Below are positions 63,793 through 64,000 of a stretch of 64,000 nt of DNA, one piece after another. The stretch lies in contig NZ_JACHEN010000011.1 of assembly GCF_014205875.1 (NCBI RefSeq), forward strand, positions 1 through 64,000, read 5' to 3'. A program made the translations under genes and the position numbers. The stretch's first letter is position 1. The number at the start of each line of letters is the position of its first letter. This stretch comes from Anaerosolibacter carboniphilus. Its GTDB lineage: Bacteria; Bacillota; Clostridia; Peptostreptococcales; Thermotaleaceae. The notes under the pieces are model-generated. The model was not told the origin of the DNA. It ran no database searches and saw nothing but the letters and a program-made list of their open reading frames with translations.

Positions 63793-64000
63793 TTATTTAT
63801 TCAATATAGAGTATAGCCATTGGTTCATCGTGATGTGATTTATAACTGAAAAGAAGGTTCCAATCATCATTCCTACAAATACATCTGTCGGATAATGAAC
63901 ACCTAGATACACCCTGGACATACCAATTAGTACAGCCAACGTAATAAAGACAGGCGCGATCATAGGAAAAAGAATAGACAGGGTAAGTCCGATGGAGAAG
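63793..64000 (-). CDS. PAP2-family phosphatase, C-terminal part (partial)
   Basis: The last 68 codons of a gene cut by the window edge. It shows SRVYLGVHYPTDVFVG, the third PAP2 motif (SRxxxxxHxxxD), within three hydrophobic segments, and ends 11 nt before the glycosyltransferase start. It is probably an undecaprenyl- or phosphatidate-type phosphatase working with the glycosyltransferase operon. Confidence 0.85.
   Translation of the reverse strand, partial: FSIGLTLSILFPMIAPVFITLAVLIGMSRVYLGVHYPTDVFVGMMIGTFFSVINHITMNQWLYSILNK

Noticed and set aside
1-64000. CRISPR arrays, tRNA genes and rRNA genes
   Set aside because: No regularly spaced direct repeats with unique spacers, no cloverleaf-like sequences and no ribosomal RNA landmarks were seen while reading both strands; a tRNAscan or CRISPR search was not possible.

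Overview
The window is a low-GC Firmicutes chromosome segment, most likely from an anaerobic, spore-forming clostridium of the Alkaliphilus/Natronincola type. This placement is inference, from the AT-rich sequence with strong Shine-Dalgarno sites, a forespore-type SpoVA operon and CwlD-like amidase, many sodium-linked systems (OadB, NhaC, GltS, an Rnf/Nqr-like pump), tungsten uptake and arginine deiminase. No rRNA, tRNA, complete insertion sequence or CRISPR array was seen.

Layout. 0.2-3.4 kb: AlaX-like editing protein, a hypothetical gene, cardiolipin synthase. 3.5-6.9 kb: orphan sodium-pump decarboxylase beta/gamma pair behind a Mn2+ (yybP-ykoY) riboswitch, and NhaC. 7-10.2 kb: asnS behind a T-box, and rarA. 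10.5-13.8 kb: MarR/MATE operon with clear operators, and a TrkA-N/C protein behind a second Mn2+ riboswitch. 13.9-19.1 kb: arginine deiminase, FAD oxidoreductase, CwlD, Nudix, PAP2. 19.2-22.4 kb: operon DUF1657-DUF421-spoVAC-spoVAD-spoVAE-DUF1657, resembling the mobile spoVA2 operon of heat-resistant bacilli. 22.6-24.9 kb: radical SAM protein, AIM24 protein, decayed dctM piece. 25-30.9 kb: complete ribose operon rbsR-K-D-A-C-B. 31.2-37.6 kb: MASE3 histidine kinase, P5C dehydrogenase preceded by two tandem Moco/Tuco riboswitches, and an SH3-fused tungstate-binding protein behind a third. 37.8-45.2 kb: nitroreductase/HxlR pair, a possible conflict cluster (retropepsin-like, small protein, primase-helicase, DUF6155), P-loop ATPase, PC4 protein, SDR. 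45.3-52 kb: GGDEF-EAL protein, then a GlnK/GlnL-type two-component pair next to gltS with a matching operator. 52.2-56 kb: TPP enzyme, two small uncharacterised genes, glycosyltransferase. 56.3-60.2 kb: rnfD-rnfG-rnfE-rnfA followed by an NqrF-type NADH subunit. 60.3-64 kb: PAP2-glycosyltransferase-ugd-galU operon, cut by the window edge.

How it fits together. Many genes are controlled by RNA leaders: one T-box, two Mn2+ riboswitches and three Moco/Tuco riboswitches, most with visible intrinsic terminators. Sodium energetics recurs. At least five intergenic regions carry copies of an undescribed-looking structured repeat (GAACAAA hairpin, TTCGCTAGG-like core, terminal hairpin) whose arm sequences differ between copies while pairing is kept.

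The most unusual items are the rnfDGEA-nqrF hybrid operon lacking RnfC/RnfB/NqrA, the tandem Moco/Tuco leaders in front of a gene that is not an obvious Moco gene, the Mn2+ riboswitch upstream of an orphan OadB/OadG pair, and the structured repeat family.
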